A stretch of DNA of 64,000 nucleotides, from positions 2,708,501 through 2,772,500 of the forward strand of contig JBBCGG010000001.1 of assembly GCA_037200525.1 (NCBI GenBank), read 5' to 3'. Positions 54,408 to 63,576 of this stretch are shown in pieces; the stretch's first letter is position 1, and each line of letters opens with the position of its first letter. The position numbers were made by a program, and so were the translations under genes. Below the pieces are notes generated by a model that made no database searches, had not been told where the DNA came from, and saw only the letters and a list, made by a program, of their open reading frames with translations. Origin of the DNA: Methylocella sp. GTDB lineage: Bacteria; Pseudomonadota; Alphaproteobacteria; Rhizobiales; Beijerinckiaceae.

Positions 54408-54809
54408 ATGGCGGAAATTTTTGGCGTCAGCATCCGAGCCCTACGCTTTTATGAAGATCGCGGCCTGCTTCAACCAAGGCGGGAAGGAGCCGCGCGTTAC
54501 TACGGCGCGCGCGAAAAACTCCGCCTCAAAATGATCGTGAAGGGAAAACATCTTGGGTTCACGCTAGCTGAGATCCATGACATGCTGTCGTCGCGCAAAG
54601 GGGCGAGTTCAAAGCCGGCCGGGGCGCGCGATTTCGAGGGATGGAGCCGCGACGAGGCAAACCTGGAAATGGGTCTGGCGCCAGCGCAAATCATTGCCCA
54701 AATCGACCATCTCGAGCGGCAACGCAGGGAACTTGACGCCGCCATCATCGCTTTGCAGACCGCGCATCGACGCCTTCTCGAATCGCCGTATCGCGCCTCG
54801 ATCGCATAA
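54408..54809 (+). CDS. MerR-family transcriptional regulator, 5' end uncertain
   Basis: The frame from ATG 54408 encodes 133 residues with the MerR helix-turn-helix (FGVSIRALRFYEDRGLLQPRREGAARYYG), the RLKMIVKGKHLGFTLAEIHDML region and a C-terminal coiled coil. The expected helix start TIRE lies just upstream in the same frame, with no start codon before it. A well-placed ATG at 54275 with GAGGGG seven bases upstream opens another frame; one extra base between about 54300 and 54390 would join them, giving about 178 codons. It precedes a beta-oxidation operon and probably regulates it, as MerR genes beside fadE-type operons do. No N-terminal metal-binding features or C-terminal cysteine pair are seen. 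Confidence 0.78.
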   Translation: MAEIFGVSIRALRFYEDRGLLQPRREGAARYYGAREKLRLKMIVKGKHLGFTLAEIHDMLSSRKGASSKPAGARDFEGWSRDEANLEMGLAPAQIIAQIDHLERQRRELDAAIIALQTAHRRLLESPYRASIA

Positions 54810-54975
54810 ATCGGAGTCGCGGGCGGAAGCTCCATTCTGCTGCCGAAAAGGGCAAAGAGTTCGCTGGGAGGCCTTCCAAAAAGGCGCAGTAATGCTATCT
54901 GGAATTTAGCATAGGTTGCGCTCCAGCTCTCGCGAGCCGGCGCCCAGTCTGCGCATCCGCAAGCGGGGAAATTAT

Positions 54976-56769
54976 ATGTCGAGCTATAAAGCGCCGATTG
55001 GAGACGTTTTATTTCTCTTGCACGATGTTTTTGACATCGCCCGCTACGGTAATTTGCAAGGTTTCGCCGACCTGACGCCAGATGTGTCCGAGGCTGTCCT
55101 GTCCGAGGCGGGCAAACTCTGTGAAGGAGTGCTGCAGCCTCTTAATCAGATCGGCGATCGGGTGGGTTGCGCCCGGCAAGAGAATGGCGATGTGCTGACG
55201 CCGCCGGGCTTCAAATCGGCCTATCTCGCTTTCACAGGCGGCGGATGGGTCGGATTGTCGGCTCCCGAAAATTTTGGCGGCCAGGGGCTGCCATACACCC
55301 TGACAGCCATCGTCAATGAATTCGCCAGTTCCGCGAACATGGCTTTGGCGATGTATCCCGGCCTTAGCCAAGGCGCGTTGGCGACGTTGCTGGCCCATGG
55401 GACCGAGGCGCAAAAAGAGATGTTTGCGCCAAGACTGATCAGCGGCGCCTGGTCGGGCACCATGAATCTGACCGAACCCCATTGCGGCACGGATGTCGGC
55501 TTGCTGAGGACTAAGGCTACGCCGAACGACGATGGCTCTTACGCCATCACCGGGCAAAAGATCTTTATCTCATCGGGCGAGCATGACCTTGCCGAAAATA
55601 TCATCCACCTAGTGCTCGCCCGCATCGAGGGGGCGCCCTCCGGCGTCAAAGGCATTTCGCTGTTTGTCGCGCCGAAATTCCTGATCGAGACCGATGGCTC
55701 GCTCGGGGCTCGCAACGCCGTCGCCTGCGGCGCCATCGAGAAGAAGATGGGAATTCACGGCAACTCCACCTGCGTCATGAATTATGATGGAGCCACAGGC
55801 TGGTTGATCGGCGAGCCGCACAAGGGTCTCAACGCGATGTTCGTCATGATGAACGAGGCGCGGCTCGGGGTCGCAATTCAGGGCTTGGCGATTTCCGAAG
55901 TCGCCTATCAGAACGCAGTCGCCTACGCCAAGGATCGTCTGCAGGGCCGCTCAATGTCCGGGCCGAAAAATCCGGACAAGCTGGCCGATCCGATCATCGT
56001 GCACCCTGATATCCGTCGCAATCTGATGGAGATCCGCGCCTTCAACGAAGCCGCCCGCGCGCTCGTCATTTGGACGGCCCTGCGCAGCGACGTCGCGCAT
56101 CGCTCGGGGGATAAGGACGCGCAGGCTGCGGCGGTCGATCATCTGGGTCTGCTGACTCCGGTGCTGAAAGGCGTGCTTACCGATTTTGGTTTCGAAAATG
56201 CGGTCAAGGCGCAGCAGATTTTTGGCGGCCACGGCTATATTGCCGAATGGGGCGTGGAGCAGTTCGTCCGCGATGCGCGCATCGCCATGATCTACGAGGG
56301 CGCGAACGGCATCCAGGCGCTCGATCTCGTCGGCCGCAAACTCGCCAAGGACGGCGGCCGCACCGTAATGGCTTTTTTTGCCGAAATCAAATCCTTCATC
56401 GAAGATAATGAGGCGGACCTTGGCTTAAAGCTCTATCTCGATGGCCTGCGGCGGGGCTCGGGCCATCTCGAAAAGGCGACGCTCTGGTTCATGCAAAACG
56501 CAATGGCGAAACCTGAGAACGCCGGGGCTGGCTCCTATGACTATATGCGTCTCTTTGGGCTGGTCGCGCTCGGCTTCATGTGGGCCAAGATCGCCAAGGC
56601 GGCGCAGGCGAAACTGGCGCGAGGCGAGGGCGACGCCGCTGCTCTTGAAAGTAAATTGCTGACGGGGAGATTTTTCATGGAGCGCATGATGCCGGAAACG
56701 AGTGTGCGCCTCGCCCGCATAGAAGCCGGCGCCGACACGGTGATGGCGCTGGCACCAGAACAGTTCTAG
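54976..56769 (+). CDS. acyl-CoA dehydrogenase
   Basis: The 597-residue flavoenzyme catalyses the first step of beta-oxidation. It has the four-domain layout of the longer FadE/DmdC-like group: an N-terminal extension (SSYKAPIGDVLFLLHDVFD), MNLTEPHCGTDVG and the GQKIFISSGEHD beta domain, QIFGGHGYIAEWGVEQFVRDARIAMIYEGANGIQALDLVGRKL with the catalytic Glu region, and an extra helical C-terminal domain. ATG 54976 is chosen since the sixty bases before it are not family-like. It heads a gene set with thiolase and hydratase/dehydrogenase. Confidence 0.94.
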   Translation: MSSYKAPIGDVLFLLHDVFDIARYGNLQGFADLTPDVSEAVLSEAGKLCEGVLQPLNQIGDRVGCARQENGDVLTPPGFKSAYLAFTGGGWVGLSAPENFGGQGLPYTLTAIVNEFASSANMALAMYPGLSQGALATLLAHGTEAQKEMFAPRLISGAWSGTMNLTEPHCGTDVGLLRTKATPNDDGSYAITGQKIFISSGEHDLAENIIHLVLARIEGAPSGVKGISLFVAPKFLIETDGSLGARNAVACGAIEKKMGIHGNSTCVMNYDGATGWLIGEPHKGLNAMFVMMNEARLGVAIQGLAISEVAYQNAVAYAKDRLQGRSMSGPKNPDKLADPIIVHPDIRRNLMEIRAFNEAARALVIWTALRSDVAHRSGDKDAQAAAVDHLGLLTPVLKGVLTDFGFENAVKAQQIFGGHGYIAEWGVEQFVRDARIAMIYEGANGIQALDLVGRKLAKDGGRTVMAFFAEIKSFIEDNEADLGLKLYLDGLRRGSGHLEKATLWFMQNAMAKPENAGAGSYDYMRLFGLVALGFMWAKIAKAAQAKLARGEGDAAALESKLLTGRFFMERMMPETSVRLARIEAGADTVMALAPEQF

Positions 56770-56856
56770 GCTTATGCGCTGGGCCTGCGCTCTCCTCGAT
56801 GTCACAATATTGAAAGAGAGATGCGCTTTGTCTCGAGCGCGCGCGAAGAGGATAGC

Positions 56857-58066
56857 ATGACCGAAGCCTTCATCTATGACCACGTGCGCACGCCGCGCGG
56901 ACGCGGCAAGTCGGACGGCGCATTGCACGAAGTCTCGAGCCTTGCGCTAGCCGCCACGGTTCTCGGCGCGATCAAGGATCGCAACGCACTCGACGTCAGC
57001 TTCGTTGACGATGTGATTCTCGGCTGCGTCGATCCCGTCGGCGAGGCCGGCGGCAATATCGCCCGCGCTGCGGCGCTGACCGCGGATTATGGCGATGAGG
57101 TTCCCGGCGTTCAAATCAATCGCTTCTGCGCGTCGGGGCTCGATGCGGTTAATTTCGCGGCCGCCCAAGTCATGGCGGGGGCAGCATGATCTCGCCATCG
57201 GAGGCGGCGTCGAATCGATGAGCCGTGTCGGCCTTGGCGCCTCGGGCGGCGCGTGGCCTGTCGATCCATCGATCGCGATCAAATCCTATTTCATGCCGCA
57301 AGGCGTCTCCGCCGATCTCATCGCGACGAAATACGGCTTCTCCCGCGATGACGTCGATGAATATGCGGTAATGTCGCAACAACGCGCGGCAAGCGCCTGG
57401 ACTAACGGCCATTTCAAAAGGTCGATCGCGCCTGTGCGCGACGTGAATGGCATTACGCTGCTCGATCGCGATGAACATATGCGGCCATCAACCGATATGC
57501 AGTCTCTCGCCGCGCTAAAACCGTCGTTTACCTTGATGGGCGAACAAGGCGGCTTCGACGCCGTCGCGATCGATGCGCATCCCGAAGTTGAAAGAATCAT
57601 CCATGTCCACCACGCCGGCAATTCGTCCGGCATTGTCGATGGCGCCGCCGCTGTTTTGATAGGTTCCGCGAAGGCAGGGCAGGCGACTGGCCTAAAGCCC
57701 CGCGCCAAAATCAAGGCTTTCGCCAATATCGGCTCGGAGCCCGCGATGATGTTGACCGGCCCCGTCGACGTTACAAGAAAACTTCTGGCGCGCGCCGGAA
57801 TGAACCTTGGCGACATCGATCTCTTTGAGGTCAACGAGGCCTTCGCCGCTGTGGTGTTGCGCTACATGCAGGCTTTCGATCTCGATACGACGAAGCTCAA
57901 CGTCAATGGCGGCGCGATAGCGATGGGCCATCCGCTCGGTGCGACCGGGGCGATGCTGCTCGGGACGGCGCTTGATGAACTGGAGCGCAGCGGCAAAGCG
58001 ACGGCGCTTATTACACTGTGCATCGGCGCCGGCATGGGCACCGCGACGATCATTGAGCGGGTTTAA
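56857..58066 (+). pseudogene. acetyl-CoA C-acyltransferase (thiolase), with one frameshift
   Basis: Thiolase cleaves 3-ketoacyl-CoA. The first frame (ATG 56857) has IYDHVRTPRGRGKSDG and the nucleophile C91 in [12 protein letters not shown], up to AAAQVMAG. The rest runs in the next frame from [15 protein letters not shown] to the end, with [33 protein letters not shown] and [15 protein letters not shown] containing the catalytic His and Cys. Deleting one G of the G5 run at 57177-57181 restores 402 residues, the normal length. It is 87 bases after the acyl-CoA dehydrogenase. Confidence 0.92.
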
Positions 58067-58125
58067 AGCATGATCCCGAAAAGTTGCAGACTTTTCGGAT
58101 GAGGTCATGCGTGAAAACATGCTTT
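58065..58125. repeat. AGCATGATCC palindromic intergenic element
   Basis: An inner perfect 9-bp stem, CCGAAAAGT (58076-58084) with ACTTTTCGG (58090-58098), is enclosed by AAAGCATG (58065-58072) and CATGCTTT (58118-58125). This is the form of the intergenic palindrome widely dispersed in Hyphomicrobiales genomes. It lies in the gap between the thiolase and the fused hydratase/dehydrogenase genes and would fold in the mRNA. Confidence 0.75.
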
Positions 58126-58156
58126 AGAAATTCAAATTTTCGCCGGGGAGCGACAA

Positions 58157-60358
58157 ATGAATCTCGTGAACTTTCAATTCGAGATCGAGACGGACGGCGT
58201 CGCGCTTCTCACCTGGGACATGCCGGGACGGTCGATGAATGTGATCACCCCGGAGGTCATGAGCGAGGTCGAACAGGTCATCGACCATGTCGCTGCGGAG
58301 CCGTCGATCAAGGGCTGCGTTATAACTTCGGGCAAGGAGACTTTTTCCGGCGGCGCCGATCTTTCCATGCTCCAGAGCGCAGCGCAGGATTATAAAAAGG
58401 CGCTCGCGGAAAAGGGCGAAGAGGAAGCTACGAAGCTCTTTTATGAATCCGCGCGGAGTCTATCGCTGCTCTATCGCAAGCTCGAAACTTGCGGCAAGCC
58501 ATTCGCCATAGCGATCAATGGCCTCTGCCTTGGCGGCGCGTTCGAGCTGGCGCTCGCCTGCCATTACCGCGTCATCGGCGACGATGACAAAGTTCGGGTC
58601 GGGCTGCCGGAGATTAAGGTCGGCCTGTTTCCCGGCGCTGGCGGGACTCAACGCGTCGCCCGCCTGATGCAGACAGGCGATGCGCTGCAAATGTTGTTCA
58701 AAGGCGATCAGATTCGGCCGAAGGCCGCCAAGACCATGAACCTTGTGCATGAGGTTGCGCCAAAGCACGAGGTTGTCGCTAGAGCGAAGGCGTGGATCGC
58801 GGCGGGCGGATCAAGCGTCGCGCCGTGGGACGCCAAAGAATTTAGGCTTCCCTCGGGAAAGGTGTTCTCGCCGCAAGGCATGATGGTTTGGCCCGCCGCC
58901 AACGCGATCTATCGCCGCGAGACGCATGATAATTACCCGGCCGCCAAGGCGATCTTGCAAGCCGTCTATGAAGGGCTGCAACTGCCGATGGATTTGGCGC
59001 TGCGCGTCGAGGCGCGCTGGTTCGCGAAAATCCTGCGTTCGAAAGAAGCTGCGGCGATGATCCGCTCGCTGTTCATTTCCATGGGCGAATTGAACAAAGG
59101 CGCGCGGCGTCCCGCCGATCTTCCTCCGACCGTGATTCGGAAAGTCGGCGTTCTCGGAGCCGGTTTCATGGGAGCCGGGATCGCCTATGTAACGGCGGCG
59201 GCTGGGATGGATGTCGTGCTGATCGATCGCGATCAAGCCGCCGCCGACAAAGGCAAAGTCTTTTGCGAGCAGCTGATCTCTTCGCAAGTGCTGAAGGGCC
59301 GGGCCAAGGGCGCCGAGAAAGAGGCGCTTTTATCCCGCATCACGGCATCCGCCGACTATGGGGAGCTGGCGGGATCGGATCTTGTGATCGAGGCGGTCTT
59401 TGAAGATCGCGCGATCAAGGCCGAGGCGACGCGCAAGGTTCGCAAGGTGCTTGGTCCCGACGCCATCTTCGCCTCGAACACATCGACCTTGCCGATTACC
59501 TCGCTTGCCGAGGCCTACGCGGAGCCTGAAAATTTCATTGGGGTGCATTTTTTCTCGCCGGTCGAGAAAATGCTGCTCGTCGAAATCATTCTTGGCGAGA
59601 AAACCGGCGCGCGCGCTCTGGCTGCGGCGTTGGACTATGTGCGCGCGATCAAGAAAACGCCGATCGTCGTCAATGATGCGCGCGGGTTTTTCGCCAATCG
59701 TTGCGTCGGGGCTTATATCCGCGAAGGCCATATCATGCTGCGCGAGGGCGCGCCGCCCGCAATGATCGAGAACATCGCCAAGATGGCCGGAATGCCGGTG
59801 GGGCCGCTCGCTCTCAATGATGAAGTCGGGCTCGATCTCGCGCTCAGAATATTGGAGGCGACGAGGGAAGATCTTGGGGCCGAGGCCATAGACGCAGAGC
59901 AGGAAGCCTTGCTCAAAGCCTTGGTTGTCGACCACGGCCGCTTGGGCCGCAAAAACGGCAAGGGCTTTTACGACTATCCGGCGCACGGCGCGAAATCGCT
60001 ATGGCCCGGCCTTGCCGCGCTCCAGCCGACAAAGCTTGATCCAGACAGCGTAGATATTGCTTCGTTCAAGCAAAGATTTCTCGTCGCGCAGGCTCTCGAA
60101 GCCGCGCGAACGATCGAGGACGGCGTCGTGAGCGACCCGCGCGAGGCGGATGTCGGCTCGATCATCGGTTTCGGTTTTGCGCCATTTACGGGCGGCGTCT
60201 TGAGCTACATCGACGGAATCGGCTTGCCGCAATTCGTCGTGCTGTGTGACGAGCTGAGCCGTAAATACGGCCGGCGGTTTGCGCCGCCGCAGATTCTGAT
60301 CGACATGGCGAAAGCGCACGAGACATTTTACGGCCGCTTCGCAAAAAAAGCCGCCTGA
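58157..60358 (+). CDS. fused enoyl-CoA hydratase / 3-hydroxyacyl-CoA dehydrogenase
   Basis: The 733-residue FadB/FadJ-like multifunctional protein has an N-terminal crotonase domain (ETFSGGADLSML, INGLCLGGAFELALACHYRV, LPEIKVGLFPGAGGTQRVARL) and a 3-hydroxyacyl-CoA dehydrogenase domain with the NAD-binding VGVLGAGFMGAGIAYVTAAAG and HFFSPVEKMLLVEII, then two C-terminal helical domains (GFFANRCVGAYI, IIGFGFAPFTGGVLSY). It performs the second and third steps of beta-oxidation. It completes the operon with the dehydrogenase and thiolase genes. Confidence 0.95.
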   Translation: MNLVNFQFEIETDGVALLTWDMPGRSMNVITPEVMSEVEQVIDHVAAEPSIKGCVITSGKETFSGGADLSMLQSAAQDYKKALAEKGEEEATKLFYESARSLSLLYRKLETCGKPFAIAINGLCLGGAFELALACHYRVIGDDDKVRVGLPEIKVGLFPGAGGTQRVARLMQTGDALQMLFKGDQIRPKAAKTMNLVHEVAPKHEVVARAKAWIAAGGSSVAPWDAKEFRLPSGKVFSPQGMMVWPAANAIYRRETHDNYPAAKAILQAVYEGLQLPMDLALRVEARWFAKILRSKEAAAMIRSLFISMGELNKGARRPADLPPTVIRKVGVLGAGFMGAGIAYVTAAAGMDVVLIDRDQAAADKGKVFCEQLISSQVLKGRAKGAEKEALLSRITASADYGELAGSDLVIEAVFEDRAIKAEATRKVRKVLGPDAIFASNTSTLPITSLAEAYAEPENFIGVHFFSPVEKMLLVEIILGEKTGARALAAALDYVRAIKKTPIVVNDARGFFANRCVGAYIREGHIMLREGAPPAMIENIAKMAGMPVGPLALNDEVGLDLALRILEATREDLGAEAIDAEQEALLKALVVDHGRLGRKNGKGFYDYPAHGAKSLWPGLAALQPTKLDPDSVDIASFKQRFLVAQALEAARTIEDGVVSDPREADVGSIIGFGFAPFTGGVLSYIDGIGLPQFVVLCDELSRKYGRRFAPPQILIDMAKAHETFYGRFAKKAA

Positions 60359-60359
60359 C

Positions 60360-60381
60360 GTCGAGTCTGGCCAGACTCGAC
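60360..60381. terminator. 22-bp perfect palindrome after the beta-oxidation operon
   Basis: GTCGAGTCTGG (60360-60370) is followed at once by its complement CCAGACTCGAC (60371-60381). A hairpin would have almost no loop and no T run follows, so it may be a weak terminator or a binding site rather than a classical terminator. Confidence 0.45.
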
Positions 60382-60392
60382 GCCTGGACAAG

Positions 60393-60419
60393 AAAAAGGG
60401 CGCTCTTTTGGAGCGCCCT
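60393..60419 (-). terminator. rho-independent terminator of pnp
   Basis: AGGGCGCTC (60397-60405) pairs with GAGCGCCCT (60411-60419) across a five-base loop; AAAAA at 60393-60397 gives a T run on the minus strand. It lies 27 bases beyond the pnp stop codon. Confidence 0.85.
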
Positions 60420-60445
60420 CGATAGCATTCAAGCAAAGGCCGCGC

Positions 60446-62590
60446 TTATTCGCCGGCTGCCTGTTGCTCGAGTTTTTCCTTGCCTTCGAGGTCTTCGCCG
60501 GTCTCCTGATCGACGAGACGCATAGACAGGCGGACTTTGCCGCGTTCATCGAAGCCGAGCAGTTTCACTTTGACCTTGTCGCCTTCTTTGACGACATCGG
60601 AGGATTTCGCGACGCGCCCTTTGGCGAGCTGTGAAATATGAACAAGACCGTCCTTGGAGCCAAAGAAGTTCACGAAGGCGCCGAAATCGACCACCTTCAC
60701 GACCGTGCCTTCGTAAATATGGCCGATTTCCGGATCATTCGCGATCGACTTGATCCAGTTGATCGCGGCGCGGATCGAGTTGCCGTCGGATGACGCGACT
60801 TTCACCGTGCCATCATCTTCAATGTTGATCTTGGCGCCGGTTTTCTCGACGATTTCGCGGATCACCTTGCCGCCGGTGCCGATCACTTCGCGGATCTTGT
60901 CGGTCGGGATTTTCAACGTCTCGATGCGTGGCGCAAATTCCCCAAGCTCAGCGCGCGCTCCGGTGAGGGCCTTGGCCATTTCGCCCAATATGTGCAGCCG
61001 GCCGGTTTTGGCCTGCTCCAGAGCGACCCTCATGATCTCTTCGTTGATGCCGGTGATCTTGATGTCCATTTGCAGCGAGGTGATGCCGTCCTGGGTTCCG
61101 GCCACCTTGAAATCCATGTCGCCAAGATGATCCTCGTCGCCGAGAATATCGGACAGGACCGCGTAGCGTTCGCCCTCGAGGATGAGGCCCATGGCGATGC
61201 CGGCGGTCGGCCGCTTCAGCGGAACGCCGGCGTCCATCAGGGCCAGCGATGAGCCGCAGACCGTCGCCATTGATGACGAGCCATTCGACTCGGTGATCTC
61301 CGAAACGACGCGGATTGTATAAGGAAACTCAGCCGCGGTCGGCAGCATCGGGCGTATGGCGCGCCAGGCTAGCTTGCCATGGCCTATTTCGCGACGGCCG
61401 GGCGAGCCCATCCGTCCCGTTTCGCCAACCGAATAGGGAGGAAAGTTGTAGTGCAGCAGGAAGCGCTCTTTGTAGGTGCCTTCCAGGCTGTCAATGAACT
61501 GCTCGTCTTCTCCCGTGCCAAGCGTCGCGACCACAAGGGCTTGCGTCTCGCCGCGCGTGAATAGCGCTGAACCGTGGGTGCGCGGCAGAATGCCGACTTC
61601 CGCGAGGATCGGGCGAACCGTGCGGACGTCGCGTCCGTCGATGCGGATGCCGCTGTCGAGAATGTTCCAGCGCACGACCTTGGCTTGCAGATCGTGGAAC
61701 ACCTCGTTGACGAGTTCTTTCGAGAAGCGAGGCTCCGCTCCTTCTGGAAATAGCCCCGTCGCGACTTTCGCTTTCACTGCGTCAACGGCCTTATACCGAT
61801 CCTGCTTGGCGGTAATCTTATAGGCTTCGCGCAACTCGGCCTCGGCGATCTGGCGCACCGCCGTCTCGACTGCTTCCTTGTCGACGACGACAAGATCGCG
61901 CGGCTCTTTGGCAGCCTTTTCGGCAAGCTTGATGATCGCGTCGATCACCGGCTGGAAACCGCGATGGCCGGCCATGACGGCTTCGAGCAGAACCGCTTCG
62001 GACAGCTCCTTGGCTTCCGATTCGACCATCAGTACGGCGTCGCCCGTGCCGGCGACGACGAGATCGAGCGCTGAATCCTTCAGCTCCTCAATCGTCGGAT
62101 TGAGCTTGACCGCGCCATTGATGAAGCCCACGCGCGCCGCTCCGACCGGACCCATGAAAGGCACGCCCGACAAAGTCAGCGCCGCCGAAGCCGCGACCAT
62201 CGCCAGAATGTCGGGGTCATTTTCGAGGTCGTGGGAGAGCACGGTCACGACGACCTGCGTCTCATTGCGATAGCCTTCTGGAAACAACGGCCGAATCGGG
62301 CGATCGATCAGACGCGAGACAAGGGTCTCTTTTTCCGAGGGGCGCCCTTCGCGCTTGAAATAGCCGCCAGGAATCCGGCCGGCCGCGAAGGCTTTTTCCT
62401 GATAATTGACGGTAAGGGGAAAGAAATCGACGCCGGGCTTTGCGGATTTGGCGGAGACGATGGTGGCGAGGACGGTGGTTTCGCCATAGGTGGCGAGAAC
62501 GGCGCCGTCGGCCTGGCGGGCGATCTTGCCTGTCTCAAGCACAAGCTTCCGGCCGCCCCAATCGAGTTCTTCACGATGGATTTCAAACAT
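60446..62590 (-). CDS. pnp: polyribonucleotide nucleotidyltransferase (PNPase)
   Basis: The 714-residue phosphorolytic 3'-5' exoribonuclease has two RNase PH domains ([42 protein letters not shown]), a KH domain ([20 protein letters not shown]) and an S1 domain ([20 protein letters not shown]), ending in a short Glu/Gln-rich tail. It lies downstream of rpsO on the same strand in the conserved rpsO-pnp order, with a 296-base gap. Confidence 0.97.
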   Translation of the reverse strand: MFEIHREELDWGGRKLVLETGKIARQADGAVLATYGETTVLATIVSAKSAKPGVDFFPLTVNYQEKAFAAGRIPGGYFKREGRPSEKETLVSRLIDRPIRPLFPEGYRNETQVVVTVLSHDLENDPDILAMVAASAALTLSGVPFMGPVGAARVGFINGAVKLNPTIEELKDSALDLVVAGTGDAVLMVESEAKELSEAVLLEAVMAGHRGFQPVIDAIIKLAEKAAKEPRDLVVVDKEAVETAVRQIAEAELREAYKITAKQDRYKAVDAVKAKVATGLFPEGAEPRFSKELVNEVFHDLQAKVVRWNILDSGIRIDGRDVRTVRPILAEVGILPRTHGSALFTRGETQALVVATLGTGEDEQFIDSLEGTYKERFLLHYNFPPYSVGETGRMGSPGRREIGHGKLAWRAIRPMLPTAAEFPYTIRVVSEITESNGSSSMATVCGSSLALMDAGVPLKRPTAGIAMGLILEGERYAVLSDILGDEDHLGDMDFKVAGTQDGITSLQMDIKITGINEEIMRVALEQAKTGRLHILGEMAKALTGARAELGEFAPRIETLKIPTDKIREVIGTGGKVIREIVEKTGAKINIEDDGTVKVASSDGNSIRAAINWIKSIANDPEIGHIYEGTVVKVVDFGAFVNFFGSKDGLVHISQLAKGRVAKSSDVVKEGDKVKVKLLGFDERGKVRLSMRLVDQETGEDLEGKEKLEQQAAGE

Positions 62591-62886
62591 TTATTCGTCT
62601 TTCTTATAATGAAAGGCGAAGACTGGTGCCAGAGCAAGACGGCAAGAAGCTGTCGCGGGGAGAGCTCTTTGATGCGCCGCATGATAGAGGATCATGCCAA
62701 GAGCCGCCGCGTACAGCGCCTGGCGATCCTGCCATGGCGCATTTGTCTTCACCAGGTGTCGGGACGACGGCCCCATGCCGTCGCTTCCCGCAAAGGCGAG
62801 GCCTACGGCTCCGCCTTCGATAGTTTAATGCAAATCAGGCCTAGTCCGGCAGCGCTTACGCCAAGCGGAAGAGGCTCGGGAAAGAT
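62591..62886. other. intergenic region between rpsO and pnp
   Basis: The 296 bases between the rpsO stop and the pnp start hold no convincing gene. In other bacteria this interval carries a pnp leader hairpin cut by RNase III for autoregulation; I see no single strong long stem here. Confidence 0.45.
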
Positions 62887-63156
62887 CTAGCGCCGGATGC
62901 CCAGACGTTCAATCAAGGATTTGTACCGCGGCTCGTCTCTGGTCTTGACGTAATCAAGCAGCTGACGGCGCTGCGAGACCAGCTTCAGAAGGCCCCGGCG
63001 CGAATGGTTGTCTTTGACGTGGGTCTTGAAATGCTCGGTCAAATTGGTGATCCGCTCTGTCAGGATCGCAACCTGCACCTCGGGCGAACCAGTATCGCCG
63101 GCCTTCAAAGCGTAATCTTTAACGAGCGCCTGTTTGCGCTCCGCTGTAATCGACAT
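62887..63156 (-). CDS. rpsO: 30S ribosomal protein S15
   Basis: The 89-residue protein is intact and standard: [55 protein letters not shown] and ERLGIRR. It binds 16S rRNA in the central domain. GAAAGG lies eight bases before the ATG. Placed upstream of pnp as usual. Confidence 0.98.
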   Translation of the reverse strand: MSITAERKQALVKDYALKAGDTGSPEVQVAILTERITNLTEHFKTHVKDNHSRRGLLKLVSQRRQLLDYVKTRDEPRYKSLIERLGIRR

Positions 63157-63576
63157 CGTGTGGACCTTTCACAAATAATAACCAGAGGCGTTGCTAACCC
63201 ACATGCATGGGGCGCAGGGCCGGACTGGAAGGGGATAACCAAAGCCGCAGCCCTGCCGGGATGTCGTCCAGCAGGGTAGGCGCCGATGGGTTGCGCGACG
63301 ATCGCGTAAGCCACTTATACAGAAAAGAAACGGCGGCGAAAGGGGCGCTCTGGCAAAATATGGCTGTGCGAGCGAAGGATTTCGGTCGCCCCAGAGTTCT
63401 GCAAATTATCCGCAAATAGAGCCGCACTCAGGAAGAAGTCATTCGCCGTCTTTTTTTACACGTTGCTTGGTCTGCTCCCGCGCTGCATAGGATTGCGGTA
63501 GGCGATTTGCGGGCGAGCCAAACGCGAGCTTAGGTATAATCAACGCAATATCTCAACAGCGCGCAATTTCGGAAAC
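63157..63576. other. intergenic region upstream of rpsO
   Basis: The 420 bases between the queC stop and the rpsO start on the minus strand should hold the rpsO promoter. I see no confident -35/-10 pair, no tRNA and no coding frame resembling a known family. Confidence 0.45.
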
